From Synergistaceae bacterium DZ-S4 (GTDB lineage: Bacteria > Synergistota > Synergistia > Synergistales > Synergistaceae), in assembly GCA_025943965.1 (NCBI GenBank), contig JAPCWD010000006.1, forward strand, positions 62,001 to 126,000: DNA of 64,000 nucleotides, written 5' to 3'. Positions 17,045 to 26,233 of the stretch are shown here, one piece after another. The translations under genes were made by a program, and so were the position numbers. The number at the start of each line of letters is the position of its first letter. The first letter of the stretch is position 1. The notes under the pieces were generated by a model. That model saw nothing but the letters and a program-made list of their open reading frames with translations, was not told the DNA's origin and ran no database searches.

Positions 17045-18216
17045 GGGACTTTATCTCCTCCAGGATCAAAATGATAAAGCCTTCGGGCATACGCAGGCTA
17101 TTCGACATAGCCAACGAGATACCCGACGTGATATCCCTCGGTGTCGGCGAGCCTGACTTCGATACCCCCTGGCACATAAGGGAGGAGGGCATCTACGCAC
17201 TCCAAAAGGGCCGGACCTTTTACACCTCAAACTCCGGGCTTCCCGAGCTGCGGGAAGAGATATGCAAAAACATAAAGAGGAAGTACGGCCTCGATTACAA
17301 CAGCAAAAACGAGGTTGTTGTGACGATAGGCGGCAGCGAAGCTATAGACATCGCACTCAGAACACTTATCGACCCGGGGGACGAGATCGTCTACCCCGAA
17401 CCCTGCTTCGTCTCCTACCAGCCCTGTATACTGCTCTCGGACGGAGTCCCCGTACCAATAGAGCTGAGCGCAGAGACCGAATTCCGCCTTACGCCGGAGA
17501 AGCTTGAAAGCGCGATCACAGAAAAAACAAAGGCGCTCCTTATTTCATACCCGAGCAACCCGACCGGGGCGATAATGGAGAGGGCAGACCTTGAGAAGAT
17601 AGCCGACGTCGTACGCAGACATGACATCATGGTGATAACGGACGAGATATACAGCGAGCTTTCCTACAAAGACCGCCATGTCAGCATTGCCAATATGCCG
17701 GGAATGCAGGAGAGGACCATACTGATCAACGGTTTTTCAAAGGCCTACGCCATGACCGGCTGGCGTCTGGGATATGCACTGGCCCCGGCCCGCATCATGG
17801 AATACATGCTCAAGATCCATCAGTTCGCGATAATGTCTGCCCCTACTATCAGCCAGTATGCGGCTGTTTCAGCTCTGCGCGACGGGGACAAAGACATTGA
17901 AATGATGAAGGAGTCATACGACCAGAGGAGACGATTCCTGATGGAGACCTTCAGGGAGATGGGACTGCCATGCTTCGAGCCCTACGGGGCCTTCTACGTC
18001 TTCCCGGACATTTCCGAGTTCGGCATGAACTCGGAGGAGTTCTGCACGGCCCTGCTGAAGGCGGAGAACGTAGCTGTCGTGCCCGGGTCTGCCTTCGGTG
18101 AGTGCGGTGACAGACATGTCAGGATATCCTACGCTTATTCGGTCGATACACTCAAAGAGGCTATGAAAAGGCTCAGCCGTTTCGTCCAGGAACTCCGGGG
18201 AAAACATCGTTCCTAA
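17041..18216 (+). CDS. class I/II pyridoxal-phosphate aminotransferase
   Basis: 391 residues, fold type I aminotransferase of the AspC/AraT/PatA group. Features: GVGEPDFDTPWHIREE near the N-terminus, YPSNPTGA, and the PLP lysine K234 in NGFSKAYAMTGWRLGY. The substrate is probably an aromatic or aspartate-type amino acid, but the exact choice cannot be read from sequence. Overlaps the Lrp-family regulator by 4 bases; this regulator-aminotransferase pairing is common in amino-acid-fermenting anaerobes. Confidence 0.92.
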   Translation: MRDFISSRIKMIKPSGIRRLFDIANEIPDVISLGVGEPDFDTPWHIREEGIYALQKGRTFYTSNSGLPELREEICKNIKRKYGLDYNSKNEVVVTIGGSEAIDIALRTLIDPGDEIVYPEPCFVSYQPCILLSDGVPVPIELSAETEFRLTPEKLESAITEKTKALLISYPSNPTGAIMERADLEKIADVVRRHDIMVITDEIYSELSYKDRHVSIANMPGMQERTILINGFSKAYAMTGWRLGYALAPARIMEYMLKIHQFAIMSAPTISQYAAVSALRDGDKDIEMMKESYDQRRRFLMETFREMGLPCFEPYGAFYVFPDISEFGMNSEEFCTALLKAENVAVVPGSAFGECGDRHVRISYAYSVDTLKEAMKRLSRFVQELRGKHRS

Positions 18217-18224
18217 AAATCATG

Positions 18225-18256
18225 AGAGCCGCAGCGTGGTCTGCGGCTCTTTTTTA
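18225..18256 (+). terminator. terminator after the aminotransferase
   Basis: 10-bp perfect stem AGAGCCGCAG/CTGCGGCTCT (18225-18234 with 18241-18250) with a CGTGGT loop and T run. Lies between convergent operons. Confidence 0.93.
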
Positions 18257-18281
18257 TCCTTGTTCCGGCATGTTCTCACAG

Positions 18282-19460
18282 TCAAAGTGCTGTTTTCGCA
18301 CCATACCTGACCGAGCTGACGATCCGCTCGACCTCTTCGCCGCTCATGTTGATATTCAGCCCCGCCATGACAGCTCTGCTTAAGATCGCATCCGTACCTT
18401 CCATCGTCTCGGGTGCGTAGGAGGGCGCCCTTATCCCGAAGATATCTTTTTCCCCCATATCTTCCAGCGCCTTCCAATGTTTGGCGAAGTGCCAGGTGTT
18501 TTCCGATATTATGCTGAATTGTGTCCCGGCTTGTGCGGCGGCGCTCCTAAAGCACAGAGCGGCTTCAGTCGAGGGGAGCATGAATATGAGGTGGGATGCG
18601 GTGTCACCCTCATCATCATGCATGGGCCTCTCCTTTATGCCCGTATCTTTTACGGCATCCAGTATCCTTTTCTTTGTCGCCCTCATCCTGCTTAGAGCAG
18701 CGTCCATCTTGTCAAGCGCGACCGATCCCAGTGCTCCCTGAAGTTCGCTTAGTCTGTAATTGACCCCGAGCCCGAACTTTCCCTCCTGTCCGCGGTCGTG
18801 CTCCTTGCTGTGGATGTGGCCGTGGTCGTGGTAGCAATCCATCATGAACCAGAGGTCCTCATCATCCGTAAAGACGATCCCACCCTCTCCGACGGTCAGG
18901 GTCTTGTTCGGATCGAAGCTCCAGGTCCCGCATTTTCCTATCGATCCAAGAAACCTTCCTTTGTAAGTCCCCCCGACGACCTCACAGGCGTCTTCGATTA
19001 CAGGTATGCCGTATATCCTGCTTATCTCCATGAATGCGTCCATATCGGCCGCAGCCCCGAACATGTGTACGGGCATCAGCGCTCCGGTCCTTTCCGTGAT
19101 CAGCTTTTCGGCGGACCGCGGATCAAGTCCCAGTGTGCTGTCTATCTCCCCGAGGACCGGGACTGCTCCGCATGCGACTATCGCCTCTATCGTAGCTATG
19201 AAGGTGAAGGGAGAGGTTATGACCTCGTCTCCCGGCCCGATCCCCAGACCCTTCAGCGCGACTGTCAGCGCTGCCGTTCCGTTTGCTACGGCCAGCGCAT
19301 GCTTTGATCCGGTGATCCATTTTGCCTTGTTTTCAAATTCTTCGACACGATAGATGCCCTTCCTGACAGAGTGAGATCCGTATCTGTGGATCATTTTCCT
19401 CTCTACGACATCTGTAACCGCCCTTATCTCCTCTGCTCCGAAAAGCTCTGTCCCTGCCAT
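18282..19460 (-). CDS. kdnA: 8-amino-3,8-dideoxy-manno-octulosonate (Kdo8N) transaminase, KdnA-like
   Basis: 392 residues from the ATG at 19460, which lies 7 bases after AGGAGGG and gives MAGTELFGAEE, matching the remembered start of Shewanella KdnA. DegT/DnrJ/EryC1 fold with the PLP lysine K186 in SFDPNKTLTVGEGG. KdnA-like details are CGAVPVLGEID, the DHGHIHSKEHDRG loop, GVNYRLSELQGALG and NTWHFAKHWK. KdnA aminates the 8-oxo form of Kdo made by KdnB, using glutamate. Last gene of the kdsB-kdnB-kdnA operon, whose composition supports this call over a generic sugar aminotransferase. Confidence 0.82.
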   Translation of the reverse strand: MAGTELFGAEEIRAVTDVVERKMIHRYGSHSVRKGIYRVEEFENKAKWITGSKHALAVANGTAALTVALKGLGIGPGDEVITSPFTFIATIEAIVACGAVPVLGEIDSTLGLDPRSAEKLITERTGALMPVHMFGAAADMDAFMEISRIYGIPVIEDACEVVGGTYKGRFLGSIGKCGTWSFDPNKTLTVGEGGIVFTDDEDLWFMMDCYHDHGHIHSKEHDRGQEGKFGLGVNYRLSELQGALGSVALDKMDAALSRMRATKKRILDAVKDTGIKERPMHDDEGDTASHLIFMLPSTEAALCFRSAAAQAGTQFSIISENTWHFAKHWKALEDMGEKDIFGIRAPSYAPETMEGTDAILSRAVMAGLNINMSGEEVERIVSSVRYGAKTAL

Positions 19461-19500
19461 GCTCATCCCTCCTATTTCATGTCAGACTGCTGCATGTCCT

Positions 19501-20616
19501 TTATGCTTCTGATATTTTTCTGTATTTGTCTGCAATGGATCCTGACAAAACCTCTTTATTTAGGCCTGTCCCGAAACAGCTCTCCCAGAGCTTTTCCATT
19601 CCAAGTGCGGTTTTCGTCATCTTTGGGATATCTTTTTCTCGGATCCCGTAGTCTGATGCCTTTGGAATCTCCATTCCGTTCAGCTCAAGGAATCTGAGGG
19701 TCTCCGCATAGCCGTCAGGATATATCTCCTCCAGGGCGAGCATGGATATCGTTACGGCAACGCTGTGAGGCAGTGTGAGAGAAGAGTTGCTGAGTCCGTA
19801 CGAAAGGGCATGTGCAGCCCCGACCCTTCCCCCTATACTGCTGCTTCCGCCCAGTACTGACGCCATCGCAGCCATTATCGCAGTTTCAGTTTCATATCCT
19901 TCGAGCCTGCGGGAGAGGGCCTCCTTCGCCAGGATCACTCCCTGCGAAGCATCCGCGAGCGCCTCTGCCGAACAGGTCCTGCTTTTTGTGATCTCGTAGT
20001 GGTGGTAGTAGCAGTCCATGAGAGTGTAGAACCTGTTGAATTTTTTTGCTCCGGACGAAAGCTGCGGGTCGATGAAGGCAACAGAGGGAGCGGCGAACCT
20101 GTTGTTTATGCCAAGCTTCTTTTCCGGACCCCTGAGTACGGCTATGGGTGTGATCTCCGCTCCGGTGCCGCTAAGCGTGGGAAGGACCCACGTTTCAAGC
20201 CCCCTTTTCATTTCCATGCCGTAACCCTGGTATCGTGACGAGGGGCCGGGGTTTGCCGTACAGAGAGCGGCCGCCTTGGCCAGGTCCATCACAGATCCGC
20301 CTCCTGCCGCAACTATGAGATCCGAGCCCTCCGGATCCGACCTGATCATCCCGGTCAGGAAGTCGACATCCTCTGTTTTTGGTTCGGATGAGGTGGCGTC
20401 GAAGATCATGACCGGAGATCCCTCAAAAAGAACAGAGAAGGCCTTCTGTCCCCGAAGCGAGCTGTCCAGCACATAAAAGGGATGCCTAGACTCTCTCCGG
20501 GCCCTTTCCAGCAAATCATCAACACCTTCTTTAGTACAGACCACCTCAGTCTCGAATTCAGTGCTCCACCACGGAGCGGCATTTATAAAACTGTCCATAT
20601 CAGCGGGTATTTTCAT
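19501..20616 (-). CDS. kdnB: Kdo 8-oxidase, KdnB-like metal-dependent alcohol dehydrogenase
   Basis: 371 residues from the ATG at 20616; AAGGAGG lies 11 bases upstream, and a TTG nearer to it is possible. Iron-containing alcohol dehydrogenase family: NAD-binding AAGGGSVMDLAKA, PTLSGTGAE, YTLMDCYYHHYE and GAAHALSYGLS with metal-ligand histidines. Sequence blocks such as NPGPSSRYQGYG and GPEKKLGINN resemble Shewanella KdnB, which oxidises C8 of Kdo. Lies 40 bases upstream of kdnA and downstream of kdsB, exactly the gene set for Kdo8N. Confidence 0.8.
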   Translation of the reverse strand: MKIPADMDSFINAAPWWSTEFETEVVCTKEGVDDLLERARRESRHPFYVLDSSLRGQKAFSVLFEGSPVMIFDATSSEPKTEDVDFLTGMIRSDPEGSDLIVAAGGGSVMDLAKAAALCTANPGPSSRYQGYGMEMKRGLETWVLPTLSGTGAEITPIAVLRGPEKKLGINNRFAAPSVAFIDPQLSSGAKKFNRFYTLMDCYYHHYEITKSRTCSAEALADASQGVILAKEALSRRLEGYETETAIMAAMASVLGGSSSIGGRVGAAHALSYGLSNSSLTLPHSVAVTISMLALEEIYPDGYAETLRFLELNGMEIPKASDYGIREKDIPKMTKTALGMEKLWESCFGTGLNKEVLSGSIADKYRKISEA

Positions 20617-20737
20617 ATGTACAAGTCCCTCCTTAAAACCTTCCCGCCCTTCCGCATGAGGCACCTGCACACCTGCTCATGGAAGGGTCCAAAAGACTTC
20701 CGCTTTTCGAAATTTTTATGCGGAATGTCCGGGAGGT

Positions 20738-21460
20738 TCAGGGCTCTGAGAGGTATTTCCCTATCCTGGTAAGGTCGTTCGGGGTGTCGATCTCTATTGT
20801 GTCCCTCTCGGTCATGATGCATCTGATCGAGTGGCCTCTCTCGAGGACCCTGAGCATCTCGAGGCTCTCTCTCTTTTCGAGGGGGGTCTGTTCCCACTTT
20901 GAAAAATCGAGAAGGAAAGAGCGCCGCCATGCATAAGGGCCTATGTGCTTATACCATATACCCTGCCTGGTACGCGGATACGGGATAGGCGAGCGGCTGA
21001 AATAGAGGGCCCTTCCCTTCGTGTCGAAGACCATTTTGACTATGTCGGGAGAGTCGATCTCCTCCCTGCACTCTATCTTTTTTGCAAGGAGGGCCAGGGA
21101 AACATCATTGTCGGAATCAAGAGCTTCCACAAGGGGGTCTATCATGTCGCTTCCCACAAGGGGATCGTCGACCTGGACGTTTATTACATAATCGGAAGGT
21201 GTCCTTTCCGCCGCCCATGCGACACGGTCGCCCCCGCTAGGAAGTTCGGCCGGGGTCATCATCACCTCGCCGCCCTCACGGAGGACGACTTCAGCTATGC
21301 GCTCGTCATCGGCGGCGACGATCACACGGTCTACCTTTCTGCATTTGCGGACATTGTCAAGGACTCTTATGACAAGCGGGATCCCTCCGACAGGGATCAG
21401 TGGTTTGCCGGGAAGCCTGGTGCTGGCGTATCGTGCGGGTATCACTGCAAGGGTCTTCAT
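20738..21460 (-). CDS. kdsB: CMP-Kdo / CMP-Kdo8N cytidylyltransferase
   Basis: 240 residues from the ATG at 21460, which has AGAAGGAGG 10 bases upstream. KdsB nucleotidyltransferase: IPARYASTRLPGKPL at the N-terminus binds CTP, and NVQVDDPLV corresponds to the usual NVQGDEPL block. That motif is altered here (V for G, D for E), which may reflect the 8-amino substrate. AYFSRSPIPY is seen as LYFSRSPIPYPR. Activates the sugar for transfer to lipid A. First gene of the operon with kdnB and kdnA. Confidence 0.87.
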   Translation of the reverse strand: MKTLAVIPARYASTRLPGKPLIPVGGIPLVIRVLDNVRKCRKVDRVIVAADDERIAEVVLREGGEVMMTPAELPSGGDRVAWAAERTPSDYVINVQVDDPLVGSDMIDPLVEALDSDNDVSLALLAKKIECREEIDSPDIVKMVFDTKGRALYFSRSPIPYPRTRQGIWYKHIGPYAWRRSFLLDFSKWEQTPLEKRESLEMLRVLERGHSIRCIMTERDTIEIDTPNDLTRIGKYLSEP

Positions 21461-21590
21461 CCCTCTAACCTCCTTCTCAGACAGCTTATGCAGTGTATGG
21501 CCGAATATCTCGGCTTTCTCAGCTGTCATTTTTTGGTTAGAGGCCAAGAATAATCCTCTTTTTTTAAATTGTCAAATATTTTTTGTGAAC

Positions 21591-21617
21591 AAAAAGGACC
21601 GCATGAAGCGGTCCGGG
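21591..21617 (-). terminator. terminator of the small exported-protein gene
   Basis: On the minus strand GGACCGC-TTCAT-GCGGTCC followed by TTTTTG. Separates the 21650-22009 gene from the kds/kdn operon. Confidence 0.85.
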
Positions 21618-21649
21618 AAAACTGTCTCAGGTAAAATAATCAGCGCATT

Positions 21650-22009
21650 TTACTGCTCAAGCTTGTATATGGTCCACCTCAGGGAGGCCGCTTTCCTCGC
21701 GAGCTTGAGGTCGCCCTTGAGATATAGTCCTTTGAACTGTATGTCCTCACCGGGACCGATCTCGGTCTCCTCGATGAACATGTCCCCTATCTCCTTCCTG
21801 TCCTCCCCAATAAAGCTGCAGGCGGCGGAAAATCTGACAGGCCCCTCCCCTTTGTTCACCAGGGTGATGTTTACTCCGTCAGATGTGACCTTCAGCCCCC
21901 TGTATTCGACAGGAGCCCCGTTCGGGATCTGCCCCTTGGAGCTGAATACCGCAAAGGCGGGCATTGCAAAGATCAATATCATGATCATCGACATGGCTAT
22001 CTTTTTCAC
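21650..22009 (-). CDS. small exported protein of unknown function
   Basis: 119 residues with a signal peptide (MKKIAMSMIMILIFAMPAFA, probable cleavage after AFA). The mature part is about 100 residues with beta-strand character (VTSDGVNITLVNKGEGPVRF), ends in Q, and contains a single cysteine. Not recognised. The pattern resembles small periplasmic immunoglobulin-like proteins with a conserved NKG turn. It has its own terminator and lies beside the LPS Kdo8N operon, transcribed in the same direction. Confidence 0.7.
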   Translation of the reverse strand: MKKIAMSMIMILIFAMPAFAVFSSKGQIPNGAPVEYRGLKVTSDGVNITLVNKGEGPVRFSAACSFIGEDRKEIGDMFIEETEIGPGEDIQFKGLYLKGDLKLARKAASLRWTIYKLEQ

Positions 22010-22135
22010 AATCAGGACTACCCCGCTTTCTTTTCTGATGCATAAATTTTATCATATCGGTCCTCTTACCAATGGTTTATATCAGCAAAAAAACCTGTAT
22101 CACCATGTAAGAGTGTCGTATCATTAAAATCTAAA

Positions 22136-22162
22136 GGCGGCCTCCCAGTTGGGAAGCCGCCC
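22136..22162 (-). terminator. terminator downstream of tRNA-Ser
   Basis: On the minus strand GGCGGC...GCCGCC stem with inner TCCC/GGGA and a short loop, then TTTAGATTTT. Begins 11 bases after the tRNA end. Confidence 0.75.
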
Positions 22163-22173
22163 CGGATAAAGCC

Positions 22174-22261
22174 TGGCGGAGAGCAGAGGATTCGAACCCC
22201 TGGGGCTGTGACACCCAACTGATTTCAAGTCAGTCACCATAGACCACTCGGACAGCTCTCC
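22174..22261 (-). tRNA. tRNA-Ser (anticodon TGA)
   Basis: Acceptor GGAGAGC pairs with GCTCTCC, discriminator G, CCA encoded. The anticodon loop reads CTTGAAA with anticodon TGA, the long variable arm of a serine tRNA is present, and the T arm has GGTTCGAATCC. 88 nt including CCA. Confidence 0.95.
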
Positions 22262-22333
22262 GGACAACGTTAATATTATAGCGGCCTTTTGATTTCAGGC
22301 AAGTCTAAATGAATTATTTTTCGGAGGAAAGCC

Positions 22334-24496
22334 ATGTCAGAGAACAAAATGTCTTTTCGGGTCACAGGCATGACCTGCACAACATGCTCAAAAATAGTTG
22401 AAAGGGCGCTCTCAAAGGTAGAGGGAGTGACCTATGCATCCGTCAACCTGGCAACGGAGAGCGTCTTTGTAGCTGCTGACGACTCCGTAACATTTGAGAT
22501 CCTTGAAGCTGCTGTTGAAAAAAGCGGCTACAAAATACTGAAAGAGGCACCTGCGGACATAGACGACATAAAGTACCGCGAGGCAAGGAAGGACCTCTTC
22601 TTCATCCTTCTCATAGGCATCCCGATGTCGGTGCTGATGTTCATGCACATGGTGATGGGCATACACTACCACTGGTACGGGATGATGGAAGCCGTCGCAG
22701 GTAGCATCGCTATATTCTGGGGCGGCCGAAAGACCCTCCGCGGCGCATGGATAGCTCTGGCGCACGCCCACACAAACATGGACACCCTGATCGCCATAAG
22801 TGCCGTCGCATCATGGGTCACGGCTCTGATGAACCTGGCAGGACTCGACATACCCTCCTTCGGGACTATCGGCGTGATGATCCTGATGCTGCACCTGACC
22901 GGAAGGTATATCGAATCCCATCTGCGGGACAGGGCCGCAAAACAGGTCAAGGCACTCATGACCCTGCAGCCGCGCGAGGCCAGAGTGGTCTCGGACGGAA
23001 ATACTCTGATGGTACCTATAGAAGCCGTAAAACCGGAGACGATGATCCAGGTCAACCCCGGCGAGAGGATCCCCCTCGACGGTGTAGTCGTGGATGGACT
23101 CTCGGGCGTTGACGAATCCCTCCTGACAGGGGAGTCCCAGCCCGTTGCGAAGGACACCGGCTCAGACGTCACAGGGGGGGCGATGAACCTTTCGGGAGTG
23201 CTGCTGATAAGGACGACAAAGGTCGGCGAGGACACTTTCCTCTCAAAGATGCTCGACCTCGTAAGGGAAGCACAGGGGAGCAAGGTGCCCCTTCAGGATC
23301 TTGCCGACAGGATGACGCTAAAGTTTGTCCCTGCCGTTATTTCACTTGCCGTGATCAGCGCACTCGTCTGGTACTTCTTTTTTGAGAGCCTTTCACTTTA
23401 TGTCGCGCCTCTGGCTGCATATCTTCCCTGGCCTACCGCATTCGGTTCGCCGGTATCGGCGGCCGCATATTCGTTCGTTGCGACCCTGGTCATAGCATGT
23501 CCCTGTGCACTTGGACTGGCGACTCCGCTTGCACTTGTAGTCAGTACGGGCGAGGCCTCGAAAAACGGCCTTCTGATAAGGAATGCCGAGGCAATACAGA
23601 CACTGCATGAAGTCGATCATGCGATCCTCGACAAGACCGGTACACTTACTATGGGTGAACCCGAGGTCCTTGAGTGGGAGCTTGCAGAAGATGCCATTCC
23701 CTTTGTCTGCGCCCTTGAGTCAAATTCCGGTCACCCTGTGGCCAAAGCTGTAGTAAGCAGGCTAGGCGCCCGGGAGTGCGAAAAACCTGAAAGCGCAGAA
23801 GAAGTGCCGGGTGAGGGTGTCACCGGAAGGTGGGGTGATAACAAGTGGTTCGTAGGAAGGCCCCTGAACAGGTCGAGATGGACCGCGAAGTCGGCACTTG
23901 CCAGGACTATCGTCGAAGTCAGGAAAAACGGAGATCCTATAGGCTTTTTTGCAATATCCGACCCGATAAGGAATGACTCAAAAGAGGCCGTCTCAGAGCT
24001 TGCAAGGCTTGGGATAACGACCATGATGGCAACTGGCGACGGCATGGAGGCAGCCCTCGAAATAGCGGGGCAGGCAGGAATAGAAAACGTAAGATGGGAG
24101 GTCCGTCCCGAGGACAAGCTCTCGATAGTCAGGGAGACCCAGAGCAGGGGCAAAAAGGTCCTGATGGCCGGAGACGGGATAAACGACGCTGCGGCACTCA
24201 AGGGAGCCCATGTCGGAGTGGCTATGGGCGGAGGCATGGACCTCGCGGTCGACAGCGCGGATATAGTGATCCTGAAGGGCGGCATCTCAAAGATAGTATC
24301 TGCTGTTAAAATATCTGATAAGACCTGGCAGGTCATTCGCCAGAACCTTTTCGGCGCATTTTTTTACAACATAATAGCTATACCGCTTGCGATGCTTGGC
24401 CTTTTGCACCCCCTGGCCGCTGAGCTTGCCATGGCTGCAAGCTCAATAACAGTTATTCTGAACTCGCTCCGCATCTCAGGTTCGGCGGAGAAATAA
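22334..24496 (+). CDS. copA: copper-translocating P1B ATPase
   Basis: 720 residues. One N-terminal HMA domain with GMTCTTCSK (residues 13-21), eight predicted membrane helices, actuator motif LTGESQPV, metal-site motif ACPCALGLATP, phosphorylation motif DKTGTLT, SGHPVAKAV and hinge GDGINDAAAL. The APCPALGLATP-type sequence in helix six and the C-terminal MAASSITVILNSLR helix are those of Cu(I) exporters (P1B-1). Start ATG with CGGAGGAAAG upstream. A copZ-type chaperone gene follows 16 bases downstream. Confidence 0.95.
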   Translation: MSENKMSFRVTGMTCTTCSKIVERALSKVEGVTYASVNLATESVFVAADDSVTFEILEAAVEKSGYKILKEAPADIDDIKYREARKDLFFILLIGIPMSVLMFMHMVMGIHYHWYGMMEAVAGSIAIFWGGRKTLRGAWIALAHAHTNMDTLIAISAVASWVTALMNLAGLDIPSFGTIGVMILMLHLTGRYIESHLRDRAAKQVKALMTLQPREARVVSDGNTLMVPIEAVKPETMIQVNPGERIPLDGVVVDGLSGVDESLLTGESQPVAKDTGSDVTGGAMNLSGVLLIRTTKVGEDTFLSKMLDLVREAQGSKVPLQDLADRMTLKFVPAVISLAVISALVWYFFFESLSLYVAPLAAYLPWPTAFGSPVSAAAYSFVATLVIACPCALGLATPLALVVSTGEASKNGLLIRNAEAIQTLHEVDHAILDKTGTLTMGEPEVLEWELAEDAIPFVCALESNSGHPVAKAVVSRLGARECEKPESAEEVPGEGVTGRWGDNKWFVGRPLNRSRWTAKSALARTIVEVRKNGDPIGFFAISDPIRNDSKEAVSELARLGITTMMATGDGMEAALEIAGQAGIENVRWEVRPEDKLSIVRETQSRGKKVLMAGDGINDAAALKGAHVGVAMGGGMDLAVDSADIVILKGGISKIVSAVKISDKTWQVIRQNLFGAFFYNIIAIPLAMLGLLHPLAAELAMAASSITVILNSLRISGSAEK

Positions 24497-24512
24497 AAAG
24501 GAGGAGACAATA

Positions 24513-24716
24513 ATGAAAAAATTTACGCTCTTGATACCGGATATGATGTGCGGCCACTGTGAGAAACGGATCCGTGAAGCTGTGGCATCGCTTGGAGGAA
24601 ACGTGACCTCACTTGACCTTGAGACTAAGATAGTTGTCGCCGAAGCGGACGTTTCAGAAGAAGAACTGATCAACGCTATAGATGATGCGGGGTACGATGC
24701 ACAGATAAAGAGCTGA
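24513..24716 (+). CDS. copZ: copper chaperone (HMA domain, CopZ-like)
   Basis: 67-residue single HMA domain with the Cu(I)-binding motif DMMCGHCEKRI. Starts 16 bases after copA with AAGGAGGAG upstream, so it belongs to the same operon. It would deliver copper(I) to the N-terminal domain of the ATPase. Confidence 0.92.
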   Translation: MKKFTLLIPDMMCGHCEKRIREAVASLGGNVTSLDLETKIVVAEADVSEEELINAIDDAGYDAQIKS

Positions 24717-24838
24717 CATTTTTTTGCTGCACCTGGATCCTCTTTTGCAGCGTTAAGCAGGATATGGCAAATTAAGTGAAAATACCTTAAACAACACGAG
24801 CAATATGATAGAATCATTTCAGATAAGGGGGAATCAGA

Positions 24839-25189
24839 ATGAAAAAGACATCGATTTTAGCCATAACAGCTCTCATTATGCTGCTTTCGGCAGGACAAGT
24901 CTTCGCGCACCCCCCGAAAAGCCCCGCCATTTCCTGGGACAAGGCCTCGGAGACCCTGACCGTTACAGCTGAGCACAGCGTCAACGATCCGCAGAAACAT
25001 TACATCCTCACCCTCACTGTGTTTGAAGGCAACAAACAGCTGCTGCTAAAGCAGTACGACAGGCAGGGAGATGCGGGGACGTTCAGCGACAGCGTAATGC
25101 TTAAGGGGCTGAAACCCGGGTCGCCTGTCAGGGTACAGCTGGTCTGCAATATAATGGGTTCTGTCGAATCAGAGATAACCATCCCTTAA
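24839..25189 (+). CDS. small exported protein of unknown function
   Basis: 116 residues with a signal peptide (cleavage probably after QVFA). The mature protein begins HPPKSPAISWD and contains AEHSVNDPQKHYI, with two histidines that could bind metal, and one cysteine near the end. The layout resembles small periplasmic beta-sandwich proteins related to the superoxide-reductase fold, but the match is too weak for a call. It follows the copper genes after a 122-base gap and has its own possible promoter (TAGAAT near 24813). Confidence 0.65.
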   Translation: MKKTSILAITALIMLLSAGQVFAHPPKSPAISWDKASETLTVTAEHSVNDPQKHYILTLTVFEGNKQLLLKQYDRQGDAGTFSDSVMLKGLKPGSPVRVQLVCNIMGSVESEITIP

Positions 25190-25214
25190 CGGACACATTT
25201 AATTAAGGACGCAA

Positions 25215-25258
25215 GAAAAAAGAGGGAAGCCTCCCCGGGAAAGGGAGGCCCCTTCTTT
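25215..25258. terminator. bidirectional terminator
   Basis: GCCTCCC (25229-25235) and GGGAGGC (25243-25249) form a 7-bp stem. T-rich tails follow on both strands (CTTCTTTT on plus, CTCTTTTTTCTT on minus). It serves the convergent exported-protein gene and rodZ operon. Confidence 0.85.
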
Positions 25259-25285
25259 TGCCTTTCATGATCTGAGTCGGTAAGA

Positions 25286-26233
25286 TCAGCTGTCTGTGAT
25301 CCTGCCGTCAGGCCAGAAGAACTTTGTGGCAGGCTTTTCTCCCGGGGCGGCAGGGAATATCCTCTTTCCCTCCCACTCAACGGAGGCGCTGCCCGGCTTA
25401 CCGATCCTTACCCTTACAGGCAGATCTTTTCCTGTCTCGAATTCCCTGTACTCGCCGGGCTTCAGGGTGCCCTCGTAGAGGACCTTGTTTCCCTGGCTGA
25501 TCTTAGTCCAGACGTATGCTTTTTCTGCTGTGACCTTAACGGATCTCGGACGTTCACTCTGCAGTCCAGCCGGCTTCTGTGCCGCATTCCCTGCACCTGC
25601 AGCCGCACCGCCTGCGGGCTGCGGCTGCTTGCCGTCCATCCAGGAAAGGTCTACCTGCTGATCGCCGCTTGTGTTGTCAGCCGAAACGGGCTGAACGGCC
25701 ACATCTGCCGAGACGGGCGAGGAGGCGGGCTCAGGAGCCTGTTCCCTGACTGTGCCAGTAGTGCCTCCGTCTATAGGACTGGTGGCGGAACCGGTGATGT
25801 CTCCCCTGTACTGCCAGGTTATCCATCCGGCCGCACCAAGAGAGAGAGTGATCAGAAGATAGAGCCATAAAAATGATCTCGGCCTGAATATTTTCGGGGA
25901 ATCGATGTAATTCGTCGCTTCTTCTGCAGAAACAGCGGGTGACGCAGCCTTCTGTTTTTTTGTTATCGTATCGTAGCTCTTCCATATATCCTGAGCGCTG
26001 ATGTGATCACAATACTGTCTGATGAAACTCCTCACATAGGGGCCCTTGGGCAGACGATCCAGATCGCCTTCTTCAATGGCGGCAAGGTAGTGTTTCTGTA
26101 TCTTTGTTGTGTTGGAGATGTCCGAGATCGAAAGTTCCTGGGCTTCCCTGATGCTTTTTAGACGGGCTCCCAACTCCTTTATCTGCGTTCTTATTTTCTG
26201 TTCTTCGCTGATGACAGTCTCTTTTTTATCCAA
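25286..26233 (-). CDS. rodZ: RodZ-like cell-shape protein
   Basis: 315 residues: N-terminal Xre-type helix-turn-helix (LGARLKSIREAQELSISDI, residues about 21-90), one membrane helix (FLWLYLLITLSLGAAGWITW), a Pro/Ala/Gly-rich linker, and a C-terminal beta domain of the RodZ/DUF4115 type (AYVWTKISQGNKVLYEGTLKPGE, split by short loops). RodZ anchors MreB to the membrane and guides elongation. Starts with TTG overlapping the end of rpe by 8 bases; its own ribosome site is weak, consistent with coupling. Last gene of the rsmB-PASTA-rpe-rodZ operon. Confidence 0.88.
   Translation of the reverse strand: MDKKETVISEEQKIRTQIKELGARLKSIREAQELSISDISNTTKIQKHYLAAIEEGDLDRLPKGPYVRSFIRQYCDHISAQDIWKSYDTITKKQKAASPAVSAEEATNYIDSPKIFRPRSFLWLYLLITLSLGAAGWITWQYRGDITGSATSPIDGGTTGTVREQAPEPASSPVSADVAVQPVSADNTSGDQQVDLSWMDGKQPQPAGGAAAGAGNAAQKPAGLQSERPRSVKVTAEKAYVWTKISQGNKVLYEGTLKPGEYREFETGKDLPVRVRIGKPGSASVEWEGKRIFPAAPGEKPATKFFWPDGRITDS

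Noticed and set aside
18282..20616. Generic amino-sugar dehydrogenase and aminotransferase for O-antigen
   Set aside because: The link to kdsB and the KdnA/KdnB-like sequence blocks point to Kdo8N more specifically.
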